Assembly: GCA_964585585.1 (NCBI GenBank)
Contig: CAZPEL010000026.1
Span: 1-13,740 of the forward strand
Origin: CAZNAQ01 sp964585585
Lineage (GTDB): Bacteria; Patescibacteriota; Patescibacteriia; Patescibacteriales; JAGXOH01
Length of the DNA: 13,740 bases
Direction: 5' to 3'
Position 1 is the stretch's first letter. Each line of letters opens with the position of its first letter. Below are positions 5,158-12,135 of this stretch, one piece after another. The notes below the pieces were generated by a model. That model worked only from the letters and a program-made list of their open reading frames with translations. It had not been told where the DNA came from and ran no database searches. Position numbers and translations under genes: made by a program.

Positions 5158-6622
5158 AATCGGCTTTATTTATTTTATAAGCATCCGGCCTCAATTTGAT
5201 CGCCAACAAACTCATCAAAGCTACCAGCAACCAAAAGATCAAGGCCAGATCGTTTTTGAAGTAGGGGACATCAACCAATCCGTGAACCAAAATAACTATC
5301 ATCGCGGCCATTAAACCCGAATTCAAACAATTCATATCTTTATTAGAGGAATTTGAAGATGATAATTTGAAATTTCGGATTCCTAGATAGAAAAACTTTC
5401 CCATTATCCATATAAACAACAGCAGACCGACAATACCCAGCTCGGTCCAAAAATTCAAAAAAATATTATGCGGATAAAGATATATCTCCACCGGCTGCCA
5501 GAATTTACTTTTATACTCCTCATCAAAAAGCACTATCTTTCTTCGAAAATCCGGATCATCATTCTTGTTAAAAAAAATGCCTTCCTGGTGGTAGGGGCGT
5601 ATGGCCTGCTTGTAATTATGCAGGCCGGACCCAACAAGAAGCCGGTCATCCTGAAGCATTTGCCAAGTCTCTCGCCATTGCTGTTTCCGGATCTCACCGG
5701 ATAAGTCGGTTAAACTGGCCTTTTCTGCCAAATAACTCCTGGGAGTGGGGTTAAAAGCCAGAAAAAGGGCCGCGCCCACCAAGATACCGCCGGTAAACCA
5801 CCGCCATCTACCTTTTAAAAACCAAAAAAAGACCAAAACCGCGACACCCCAAGCTATCAAAGCTCCTTCGGACCGGGCCCAATAAATTGAAACCAAAGAC
5901 AAAAGAACGACCAGGCCTAATAATAAAGATCGAGCATAATTGCCTATTCCAAAACCCCTTACCCCTAAATCTCGAAATTTTCCGGCCAAAATCGATAAAT
6001 AAGCTAAAAAAATAAAACTCAAAGGAGCAAGATATAAGGCCAGGGCATTGGGATAGGGGAAAACCGAAGTTACTCTCCGGGTGGTCTCGGCCCGCCATAT
6101 CTCATTGGCTATACCCCAGCCGGTAAATTTTTGGATGATGGCATAAATTGACAAAACCAAAGCGGAAACCGATAAGGCCCAGATCAACTTCTTTTGCTCC
6201 CGCCAAGTTTGAAAAAAATTCAAAACCAATATAAAGAATAGGGCCGGCTCCAAAAAATAAGCCCGCCAACTACCCAGGGCATCCAGCTTGAAACCGGCCA
6301 CCCCGGCCGCAAACAGGGCCACCACCAATACCAATATCAACTCCCAACCAAAAGGATAGTGCAAACGCCCCAGTCTATCCCGCTTTAAGTCCCGGAATTT
6401 ATAATCCCTTTTTAAAAAACCCACAAACCTGGTATGGCGGATTACCCAAACTAAAAAAGCAATACCGAGCATTGCTTCCAATAAATTTCCAGGTATGCCC
6501 CAGATACTGAACCTGATCAAGTAGCTGGGCAGTCCGGCCACTAATACCAGCATCGCCCAATCCAATCGATACCAAGCCAAACCCGAAAAAAGAAAGAGAC
6601 AAAAAATTATGACAAATTCCAT
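5147..6622 (-). CDS. O-antigen ligase / polymerase family membrane protein (Wzy_C)
   Basis: This is a polytopic 491-residue inner membrane protein with roughly 10-12 hydrophobic spans. The family joins or polymerises lipid-linked glycans at the outer face of the cytoplasmic membrane. Supporting motifs are SVFPYPNALALYLAPL (about 186-201), a large outer loop from about 291 to 380 containing VGSGLHNYKQA, and the family signature YPHNIFLNFWTELGIVGLL (383-401, with H385 and E394). Whether it ligates O-antigen, polymerises a capsule or glycosylates proteins cannot be told. A hydrophilic loop NFKLSSSNSSNKDMN (417-431) coincides with a degenerate 7-nt repeat. There is no Shine-Dalgarno sequence before the ATG, and a heptad-repeat spacer lies immediately upstream. 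The downstream genes overlap it in an operon. Confidence 0.85.
   Translation of the reverse strand: MEFVIIFCLFLFSGLAWYRLDWAMLVLVAGLPSYLIRFSIWGIPGNLLEAMLGIAFLVWVIRHTRFVGFLKRDYKFRDLKRDRLGRLHYPFGWELILVLVVALFAAGVAGFKLDALGSWRAYFLEPALFFILVLNFFQTWREQKKLIWALSVSALVLSIYAIIQKFTGWGIANEIWRAETTRRVTSVFPYPNALALYLAPLSFIFLAYLSILAGKFRDLGVRGFGIGNYARSLLLGLVVLLSLVSIYWARSEGALIAWGVAVLVFFWFLKGRWRWFTGGILVGAALFLAFNPTPRSYLAEKASLTDLSGEIRKQQWRETWQMLQDDRLLVGSGLHNYKQAIRPYHQEGIFFNKNDDPDFRRKIVLFDEEYKSKFWQPVEIYLYPHNIFLNFWTELGIVGLLLFIWIMGKFFYLGIRNFKLSSSNSSNKDMNCLNSGLMAAMIVILVHGLVDVPYFKNDLALIFWLLVALMSLLAIKLRPDAYKINKADYDQ
5349..5390. repeat. Degenerate heptad repeat inside the O-antigen-ligase-like gene
   Basis: Units GAATTTG, AAGATGA, TAATTTG, AAATTTC and GGATTCC follow a 7-nt period, with weaker identity than the other arrays. 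The array encodes part of a Ser/Asn-rich loop between membrane spans, where an insertion would be tolerated. Confidence 0.4.
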
Positions 6623-6629
6623 AATTAAA

Positions 6630-6716
6630 TATTGGATATTAAATATTGGATATTAGGATTAATGTTTATACATAACCTTTAATGCCACCAATATCCAATA
6701 TCCAGTATCCAATATC
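6630..6716. repeat. Inverted heptad arrays between the O-antigen ligase and transporter genes
   Basis: The left array TATTGGA, TATTAAA, TATTGGA, TATTAGG (6630-6657) faces the right array CAATATC, CAATATC, CAGTATC, CAATATC (6689-6716). Positions 6631-6654 and 6690-6713 pair at 21 of 24 positions around a 35-nt loop. The arrays nearly fill the 100-base gap between the two genes and may act as a weak terminator or mRNA-stabilising hairpin for the upstream transporter. Confidence 0.8.
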
Positions 6717-6722
6717 AACCAT

Positions 6723-7688
6723 TTAGATCATCAACATATACAAACCTATGCCGATCAAGAAAGTTCCCAAAACTTTCTGCATCAGAACCCCTCCGCGCAG
6801 TTCCTCCTTTAACACTCGGGGAAATTTAGCAGAAAGAACAAAAACTATCAATAGTAGAAACAAATATTGAGTTCCTTTTAAGGAATTTATAAGGGCTACA
6901 TTACCCATGCTTATGGCCCAATTCAAAAGAATAAAGGCCAAGGCGGCCGATAACCTCACCCCGAAGAAGAAAGGTAAACTTTTGGGGGAACGGCCGTGCT
7001 TTTGTTTTTTCTTGATCATTTTTCTCCAGTCAGGTACCAAAAGGATCAAAAGAACTCCGACAAAACTACCCAGCCGGGACCAGACAAATCCGCCGATAAA
7101 GGGCTGGGTCATATAAACATATTTGATCAGAACAAAATAGGAAGCAAACAAAAAAGCAGCAATAACGGAATTCCGAAGCAGTCTGCTGCTGGGGCGATAA
7201 TGAGCGTGGATTCCGCCCAAAGTACCGCCAAAAACATTCTTCAAACTCTCCTTGATCTCATTCAATATATAAAATCTGGTATATTTAGCCGATATCAAAA
7301 TACCGCCTATGATCAGAACCGCAAAGGCCAAAAACTGCCTCTCGCCCAAGGTCTGCCCCAAAAACAAAAAAGAAAGGAGGAAGCTGAAAATAGGGATCAA
7401 AGCGCCCACTATGGGTACCACCCGGGTGGCCTCGCTCTGGTGCAAGGCCTTATACCAAAAGACCAAGGTCACCAAGAACAAAAATCCGGCTGACATCCCG
7501 ACCGCCAATTGCTGCCAATTGGGAAACCAGGGATCCAAGATCAAAATAAAAAAATTAAAAACACTCCAAATACCCACAAAAAAAGTGTAGGTAATAGAGG
7601 AGTGAAACTTATTGGAAAGCATGAACTTATCGGCCGTATAGACTCCGGCGCTGATAAGATAAGAAAATAATGCTATAAATAACCACAT
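6723..7688 (-). CDS. EamA/DMT-superfamily transporter
   Basis: This is a 321-residue membrane protein with about ten hydrophobic spans in two homologous halves, the drug/metabolite transporter layout. The first half ends with the typical EamA stretch TRVVPIVGALIPIFSFLLS followed by FLGQTLGERQ. The second half contains ALINSLKGTQYLFLLLIV. A polar linker (about 145-170, with HAHYRPSSR) separates the halves. Members move small organic solutes such as amino acids, nucleotide derivatives or lipid-linked sugars; the substrate is not predictable here. The start ATG has no Shine-Dalgarno sequence. TAAAAT on the minus strand (7697-7702) lies about 8 bases upstream and could be a -10 box giving a nearly leaderless mRNA, but no good -35 box goes with it. 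The gap to the previous gene holds that gene's terminator. Confidence 0.85.
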   Translation of the reverse strand: MWLFIALFSYLISAGVYTADKFMLSNKFHSSITYTFFVGIWSVFNFFILILDPWFPNWQQLAVGMSAGFLFLVTLVFWYKALHQSEATRVVPIVGALIPIFSFLLSFLFLGQTLGERQFLAFAVLIIGGILISAKYTRFYILNEIKESLKNVFGGTLGGIHAHYRPSSRLLRNSVIAAFLFASYFVLIKYVYMTQPFIGGFVWSRLGSFVGVLLILLVPDWRKMIKKKQKHGRSPKSLPFFFGVRLSAALAFILLNWAISMGNVALINSLKGTQYLFLLLIVFVLSAKFPRVLKEELRGGVLMQKVLGTFLIGIGLYMLMI

Positions 7689-7712
7689 ATATTTTTATTT
7701 TACCAAAAATTT

Positions 7713-7750
7713 AAAAAATAAAAAAGAGAGACGCTCATTCGGCGTCTCTC
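7713..7750 (-). terminator. Rho-independent terminator of the 149-residue gene
   Basis: A perfect 9-bp stem GAGAGACGC/GCGTCTCTC (7726-7734 with 7742-7750) has loop TCATTCG. On the minus strand it is followed by a U-rich tract (rc of 7713-7725). It lies 14 bases past the stop codon and insulates the transporter gene. Confidence 0.92.
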
Positions 7751-7763
7751 GGTGGACTTGGTT

Positions 7764-8213
7764 TTAGTTCAATCTTTGCAGGAACTCTTCCAAGACGCGG
7801 GCATTGCCTTCCGCTTCTCGTCTTTTTACACACACACGGCAATAAAGTTCGGTAACATCACAGTCACTCGCTTTTTCTCCTTCGGAGAAATTTTCCAATA
7901 ATTCCCGAGGTGCCTGAACCCTATCTTTAACTTTATGCCAAGAACCTATCAATTCCTGGGTGATCGATCTTAAGATCTCTTCATTGTCTTTGTTAAGAAC
8001 TGAATCCGGACACAGGTAGGCCCGGCATCCCGGATCGCTTGCCGCTTGGCCGTTCTGGGAAAGAACAACTTTTAGGCCCCCTTCGGGAGTAGATTTCACA
8101 ATGTAGCTCCTTAATTTACCACCCCACTTGAAAGCGGGAAACCTCACTTCCCTTAATTTTTGGATCTTAGAAGATAGTTTGTTCGGATTAAAAACGAAAT
8201 TTTGAACGTACAT
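7764..8213 (-). CDS. Cysteine-containing protein of unknown function (149 residues)
   Basis: I do not recognise this family. It is a soluble protein. The N-terminal part (1-58) looks like beta strands (KLRSYIVKSTPEGGLKVVLSQNG). C63 and C68 lie in DPGCRAYLCPDS. A middle helix contains ILRSITQELIGSWHKVKDRV, and the C-terminal part has C118, C125 and C128 (CDVTELYCRVC) before a charged helix. Five cysteines suggest a metal site or redox role, but the spacing fits no motif I know. The CRVC-plus-helix end is loosely like the CRTC-plus-helix of the 74-residue protein. The gene has a near-perfect ribosome site AAGGAGGGA five bases before the ATG and its own terminator, so it is a well-expressed single-gene unit. 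A TATAAA (8243-8248, minus strand) may be its -10 box. Confidence 0.75.
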   Translation of the reverse strand: MYVQNFVFNPNKLSSKIQKLREVRFPAFKWGGKLRSYIVKSTPEGGLKVVLSQNGQAASDPGCRAYLCPDSVLNKDNEEILRSITQELIGSWHKVKDRVQAPRELLENFSEGEKASDCDVTELYCRVCVKRREAEGNARVLEEFLQRLN

Positions 8214-8309
8214 TTTCTCCCTCCTTTTTTGTTAAAAAATGTTTTATATCCAACTTCTGTTTTTAAATTAACACATCAAAAATATTTTTTTCAAGACCCA
8301 AAAAACCGG

Positions 8310-9560
8310 TCACTGTCGAGGAAATTCATTGTTTTTACAGATATCAGCATAAACCCGACAGCTGGAGCGGGGAATTCTCCGGAAATTCTCATCCACCCGG
8401 AAAAGTCCGAATCGGGGCCAAAAACCCTCGGCCCATTCAAAGTTATCCAAAAGGGACCAGTAAAAATAACCCCTCACATCCACTCCTTCTTGTATGGCCC
8501 GGCCTACATGATATAAATGATCTTTAATAAAATCGGCTCTATGATCATCATCGGCATCGGCCGTGCCATTTTCCAAAATAAGTATAGGTTTCTTAAATTT
8601 TTTATAACTTTTTAAAACATGATAAATTCCTTCGGGATAAATCTCCCACCCTCTATCGTTTACTTGTTTATTTAAATTCTTTTTAAACGGAGGGTGCCAA
8701 ACAATCCGATCATGATGATAGTAATTCATTCCTATGTAATCCAAATATCCTCCTACTTTTTTCAAAAACCACTCGTTGCGAAAATAGTGCCCCAGCTTAA
8801 CTATCAAAAGTTCGATCGGATTCCAGCCGGAAGCGGAACTAAAATAGCCGGTGGTCATAGCAATACTGACTTGGGCTTTAGGGTTATTCTTGTGGATTAT
8901 TTTATATATTTCTTTATGAGCTTGAACAAAATTTTTAAATACTTTTAATGCTCTAAGAAAGCTTTTTTTATGGTTGGGCGGGAATTTCCCATCCAAATAA
9001 CCATGGCCAATGTGCATCATGGGTTCATTCAAGGTAACCCAATAAGTAACCAGATCTCCAAGTTCTTTAACAACAACTTCGGAAAACCTTATAAAATCCT
9101 GAATATTTTTTTTATTTTCCCAGCCCCCGCTTTTAGACACCCAAAGAGGGTTGGTCCAGTGCCAAATTGTTAGCACCGGCTCAATATTGTTTTGCTTTAA
9201 TTTTTTTATAAATTCCCGGTAATGGCTTATTTCCTTTTGGTCTATTTTACCTTTTTCCGGTTCTAGGCGCGCCCATTCAATACCGAAACGATAAGCATTC
9301 AAATTTAATTTTTTAATACATTCAATATCTTCATCTACCATATTATAAGAATTAACCGCTTCGCCGCAAATATAATTGGGAGGGTTAAACATTTCCGGGA
9401 ATTTTTCCTGTTGCCAATCCTGCCAATAATCTTTAGCTTCTCGGGCTAACCTCTCCGCATTTTCTTTCTCCCACTCGCTCCAATCATTGGTAATTCCTCC
9501 CTCAACTTGATAGGCGGAAGTAGAGGATCCCCATAAAAAATTTTTCGGAAAATTTACCAT
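8310..9560 (-). CDS. Glycoside hydrolase family 1 beta-glycosidase
   Basis: It hydrolyses beta-linked glucosides or galactosides by the retaining mechanism. The 416-residue protein has the GH1 landmarks in order: FLWGSSTSAYQVEG (8-21), RFGIEWARLEPEKG (91-104), IWHWTNPLWV (132-141), acid/base E179 in TLNEP, NYY (279-281), nucleophile E330 in ILENG, and the C-terminal sugar-binding WSLLDNFEWAEGF (368-380). Both catalytic glutamates are present, so it should be active. It is slightly shorter than the usual 440-480 residues. There is no signal peptide, so it acts in the cytoplasm. No sugar transporter or regulator lies beside it, so the natural substrate is unclear. The start has no Shine-Dalgarno sequence. 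The gene follows the YibE/F gene after a 47-base gap that holds a heptad array. Confidence 0.94.
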   Translation of the reverse strand: MVNFPKNFLWGSSTSAYQVEGGITNDWSEWEKENAERLAREAKDYWQDWQQEKFPEMFNPPNYICGEAVNSYNMVDEDIECIKKLNLNAYRFGIEWARLEPEKGKIDQKEISHYREFIKKLKQNNIEPVLTIWHWTNPLWVSKSGGWENKKNIQDFIRFSEVVVKELGDLVTYWVTLNEPMMHIGHGYLDGKFPPNHKKSFLRALKVFKNFVQAHKEIYKIIHKNNPKAQVSIAMTTGYFSSASGWNPIELLIVKLGHYFRNEWFLKKVGGYLDYIGMNYYHHDRIVWHPPFKKNLNKQVNDRGWEIYPEGIYHVLKSYKKFKKPILILENGTADADDDHRADFIKDHLYHVGRAIQEGVDVRGYFYWSLLDNFEWAEGFWPRFGLFRVDENFRRIPRSSCRVYADICKNNEFPRQ

Positions 9561-9576
9561 AAAATAAAAAGAGGTT

Positions 9577-9611
9577 ATTCAAAATTCTAAATTCAAAATT
9601 CTATATTCTAT
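9577..9611. repeat. Heptad repeat covering the end of the YibE/F gene
   Basis: Five exact 7-nt steps read ATTCAAA, ATTCTAA, ATTCAAA, ATTCTAT, ATTCTAT. The last unit contains the TAG stop codon of the YibE/F gene (9608-9610, minus strand), so the gene ends inside the array. Confidence 0.85.
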
Positions 9612-10720
9612 CTCTTATAATACCAAACCGCCAAAAATGTAGCCAGGGGTACGGCCAGGATCAAGCCAATACTACCGCACAGGGTCCGCACGATCTCGGT
9701 GGCAATGGCTTCGGTGTTGACCACATGCAACCAGGAAGAAAAAGGACCCTGATCGCTGGTAAAAAGTATTAAAAGCGGCAGAGAGGCGCCGGCGTAAGCC
9801 AAGAAAAGAGTATTGACCATGGAAGATATATGAGAAGAGCCGACCCGATAGGCCTTTTTAAACAATTTGGGGCGGGTTAAATAATTGTTGGCCTTATAGA
9901 TCTCTTCGGTAGCGGCTATTTGGGATATGACCATATCATCCAACACACCCAAACTACCGATAACAATACCGGCCAGCAATAAACCCTGAAAATTGATCCC
10001 GGCCTGCATCGAACCCAAGAGCAGACCCGTTTCCTCCCCGGTGATCCCGGTTAATTGGGCCAATTCAATAAAACCCCAGGAGAGAAGCAAGGTAAAAAGC
10101 AAACTCAAAAAAATACTACCTACGGCTAAATGAGACTTGGGCTTCCAGCCCTCGGTGATATAAATAATGGCCAGCAAGGCCAAAAAGGAGCCGATCAAAG
10201 TGATGACCACCGGGTTACTACCGGCCACTATTCGGGGAATTATATAAGCAACAATAATAACCAGGGTTATACCCAAAGAGATCAAGGACCGCAGGCCCTT
10301 CCATCTGACAGCCGCCAGAATGATCAATATAAATAAGCCGACCAAAAGCCACAAAGAACTGGTTCTGGCCGGCCCGACCACATAAAAATGCTCTTCTCCG
10401 CCGCTGTCCTGGCTAACCGCCACCAAGACCTTGTCTCCCGGAGCATAGGTTTGGCTGGCAACCACCTCAAACTCTCTAATACCTTTAAAAACAACCTCTT
10501 TTCCTTGGTATTCACCCTCCAATCCTCGTAATTTCAAATTCTGCTGGGCCGTAGTCCGGCCACTGGGGAGTTCGGCCTCTCTTTCCTCCAGAACTTCCAC
10601 TACCTCGGCCCGAAAAAAAGCATCCTGTTGGTCCAAAGCTTGCTGGTTAGTGGCGGCCCGGCTCGCAACCGGCGAAAATAAAAACAAAACCGTCAAAAAT
10701 AAAATTATCTTTTTTTTCAT
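9608..10720 (-). CDS. YibE/F family membrane protein
   Basis: The 370-residue protein has an N-terminal signal sequence (about 1-22, ending SRAAT). A soluble extracytoplasmic domain of about 95 residues (25-120) follows, then seven or eight membrane spans. Conserved family segments are GSLGVLDDMVISQ (255-267), GSSHISSMVNTLFLAYAG (294-311) and EIVRTLCGSIGLILAVP (342-358). The biochemical function of YibE/F proteins is not established; paired charged and polar residues inside the spans suggest a transporter or channel. The ATG has no Shine-Dalgarno sequence. A promoter at 10726-10755 would place the transcription start on the start codon, giving a leaderless message. The stop codon lies inside a heptad repeat. 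It may be co-transcribed with the GH1 gene, but nothing links their functions. Confidence 0.88.
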   Translation of the reverse strand: MKKKIILFLTVLFLFSPVASRAATNQQALDQQDAFFRAEVVEVLEEREAELPSGRTTAQQNLKLRGLEGEYQGKEVVFKGIREFEVVASQTYAPGDKVLVAVSQDSGGEEHFYVVGPARTSSLWLLVGLFILIILAAVRWKGLRSLISLGITLVIIVAYIIPRIVAGSNPVVITLIGSFLALLAIIYITEGWKPKSHLAVGSIFLSLLFTLLLSWGFIELAQLTGITGEETGLLLGSMQAGINFQGLLLAGIVIGSLGVLDDMVISQIAATEEIYKANNYLTRPKLFKKAYRVGSSHISSMVNTLFLAYAGASLPLLILFTSDQGPFSSWLHVVNTEAIATEIVRTLCGSIGLILAVPLATFLAVWYYKR

Positions 10721-10725
10721 AAAGA

Positions 10726-10755
10726 TTATTAATAAACACTAATATCTAATATCAA
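10726..10755 (-). promoter_or_regulatory. Possible promoter of the YibE/F gene
   Basis: On the minus strand TTGATA (10750-10755), an 18-nt spacer and TAATAA (10726-10731) place the transcription start at or within a base of the ATG. The -35 box lies inside the heptad array. The -10 box is a fair match only. Confidence 0.4.
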
Positions 10756-10782
10756 TTTTCATTGTATCCAATACCAAATATC
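10741..10782. repeat. Heptad repeat between the CDF and YibE/F genes
   Basis: 7-nt units AATATCT, AATATCA, ATTTTCA, TTGTATC, CAATACC, AAATATC run up to and include the first plus-strand base of the CDF stop codon (10782-10784). The sequence is related to the CAATATC-type array at 6689-6716. Confidence 0.65.
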
Positions 10783-12023
10783 TATACTTCCTTCTTGTAT
10801 TCTTCAACTTTAAAATCTTTATCCACTTTACTGATCTTGATATCCATGGCCTTGACCTTTTCCTCGGCTTCACCGCCGATAAAAGCCACTATTAGTTCGT
10901 CCGGTTCCGCCGCCTTTAATACTCTCATTCCTCGCCCCCTTTCTTGGTCAAAATAAGGATTGGCAATGGTCTGAATTTGGACCACTTGTCCGTTCTGTTT
11001 ATCTACCAATAAATATTCTGGAGCCCCGAAATCGGAAAAGATCCTACTCCCTTGCACCGGGATCATTATTCTATAACCTTGCTTCTCTTTTAATTGCAAC
11101 TCTTGTTTTTCCTTTTGCCATCCCCGGCGCCAGCGCCGCCATTGTCCCCAAAAACCTTCATAGGAACCGGTGGCGTAATTATGGCTTTTTACCTGAACCA
11201 CTACATATTTTAGTTGCTCTACTTTGTCCTTGAGCTCGGCCTGCAATTTTTCGGTTATTTTCTCGGCCTCTTCTACTTTTAATTCGGAATCCAGGGTTAT
11301 GGTCAGCTCGGCAAAGGCAACTCCACCGATACGCCTGGTCTTTAGGTCCGACCAAGATACCCCCCGAGCTTTTAAGATCTCCCGGATCTCTTTTTCCGCT
11401 TCTTCATCGTTAACCCCGATCAATTGATCCGTGGTCTCTTTGCCCATCTCCCAACTTTCCTTGATTATATATAAACCTATCAGAACAGCCAGAATGCCAT
11501 CGGCTATAGGAAACCAAAAAACAAATATCAAACCCACTAAAACCCCGATCGAAGACAGGACATCGGCCCGGGAATGCTTGCCGTCCATGACCAGGGCTAA
11601 ACTGTTCTCTTGTTCTCCGACCCTGATCTTATATCTGGCTATCAATTCGTTGACCACTACGGAAATAAATATAACCACAAATCCCCATATGCCCAAATCA
11701 ACCGCCTGTCTATTTATTATCTGCAAACCACCTTCGTAAATTATCCATACCCCGGAGCCAAAGATCAAAAGAACTATCAGAAAACTGGCCACCGTTTCCA
11801 CTGTATAAAAACCATAAGGATGTTTCTCGTCCTGCTCCCGCCGAGCCACTTTTACTCCGACCAGAGCCACCAAGGAGGAAAAAATATCCAAGCCGGAATG
11901 AAGACCGTCGGCAATAAGGGCGGAACTGCGGCTAAAAAATCCGGCTATCAATTTAATGATGCTTAAAAAAATATTGGCCGCCACTGATACCCACAGTGAT
12001 CTCTCCTGGATATTCATACTCAT
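10782..12023 (-). CDS. Cation diffusion facilitator fused to a NifX-like domain
   Basis: This is a divalent-metal/proton antiporter in the cytoplasmic membrane, probably exporting Zn2+ or a similar ion. From the ATG at 12023 it has 413 residues. Six membrane spans cover about residues 10-190, with the transport-site pattern HxxxD in span 2 (H42, D46 in DGLHSGLD) and again in span 5 (H150, D154 in GKHSRAD). HD-HD sites are typical of zinc-type CDFs. The CDF cytoplasmic domain spans about 200-285. A Trp/Arg-rich linker (291-302) leads to a C-terminal domain (316-400) resembling the dinitrogenase iron-molybdenum cofactor (NifX/NifB) fold: RIMIPVQGSRIFSDFGAPEY, NGQVVQIQTIANPY, GRGMRVL, FIGGEAEEKVKAM. 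That domain may sense or bind metal. I prefer this start over a GTG 13 codons upstream because an extended -10 box lies just before the ATG. Confidence 0.9.
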   Translation of the reverse strand: MSMNIQERSLWVSVAANIFLSIIKLIAGFFSRSSALIADGLHSGLDIFSSLVALVGVKVARREQDEKHPYGFYTVETVASFLIVLLIFGSGVWIIYEGGLQIINRQAVDLGIWGFVVIFISVVVNELIARYKIRVGEQENSLALVMDGKHSRADVLSSIGVLVGLIFVFWFPIADGILAVLIGLYIIKESWEMGKETTDQLIGVNDEEAEKEIREILKARGVSWSDLKTRRIGGVAFAELTITLDSELKVEEAEKITEKLQAELKDKVEQLKYVVVQVKSHNYATGSYEGFWGQWRRWRRGWQKEKQELQLKEKQGYRIMIPVQGSRIFSDFGAPEYLLVDKQNGQVVQIQTIANPYFDQERGRGMRVLKAAEPDELIVAFIGGEAEEKVKAMDIKISKVDKDFKVEEYKKEV

Positions 12024-12029
12024 AGCTTT

Positions 12030-12038
12030 ATTATAACA
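12030..12038 (-). promoter_or_regulatory. Extended -10 promoter of the CDF gene (leaderless)
   Basis: The minus strand reads TGTTATAAT, an extended -10 element with a perfect TATAAT. Its downstream edge is 7 bases from the A of the ATG at 12023, so transcription would start on the start codon. No good -35 box is present, as is common with extended -10 promoters. Confidence 0.65.
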
Positions 12039-12107
12039 AAAACCTACTTTTAATATAACCACTGTAATCCCTTTAAAGCAACAAGTAAAGGCCGATTTTA
12101 AAATGTT

Positions 12108-12135
12108 AAAGCCCTTCCGATTTGGGAAGGGCTTT
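12108..12135 (-). terminator. Terminator of the PH-domain gene unit
   Basis: A perfect 11-bp stem AAAGCCCTTCC/GGAAGGGCTTT (12108-12118 with 12125-12135) has a 6-nt loop. It overlaps the TAA stop of the PH-domain gene. The U-tract on the minus strand is short and interrupted, so termination may be partial. Confidence 0.75.

Noticed and set aside
5808..6098. Other-frame open stretch inside the O-antigen-ligase gene on the same strand
   Set aside because: It is fully inside a gene with convincing membrane topology and family motifs, and has no ribosome site of its own.
12024..12062. GTG start at 12062 for the CDF gene
   Set aside because: An extended -10 box TGTTATAAT lies between this GTG and the ATG at 12023, and the extra 13 residues do not look like the start of a CDF protein. 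A weak AGGG upstream keeps it as a minor alternative.
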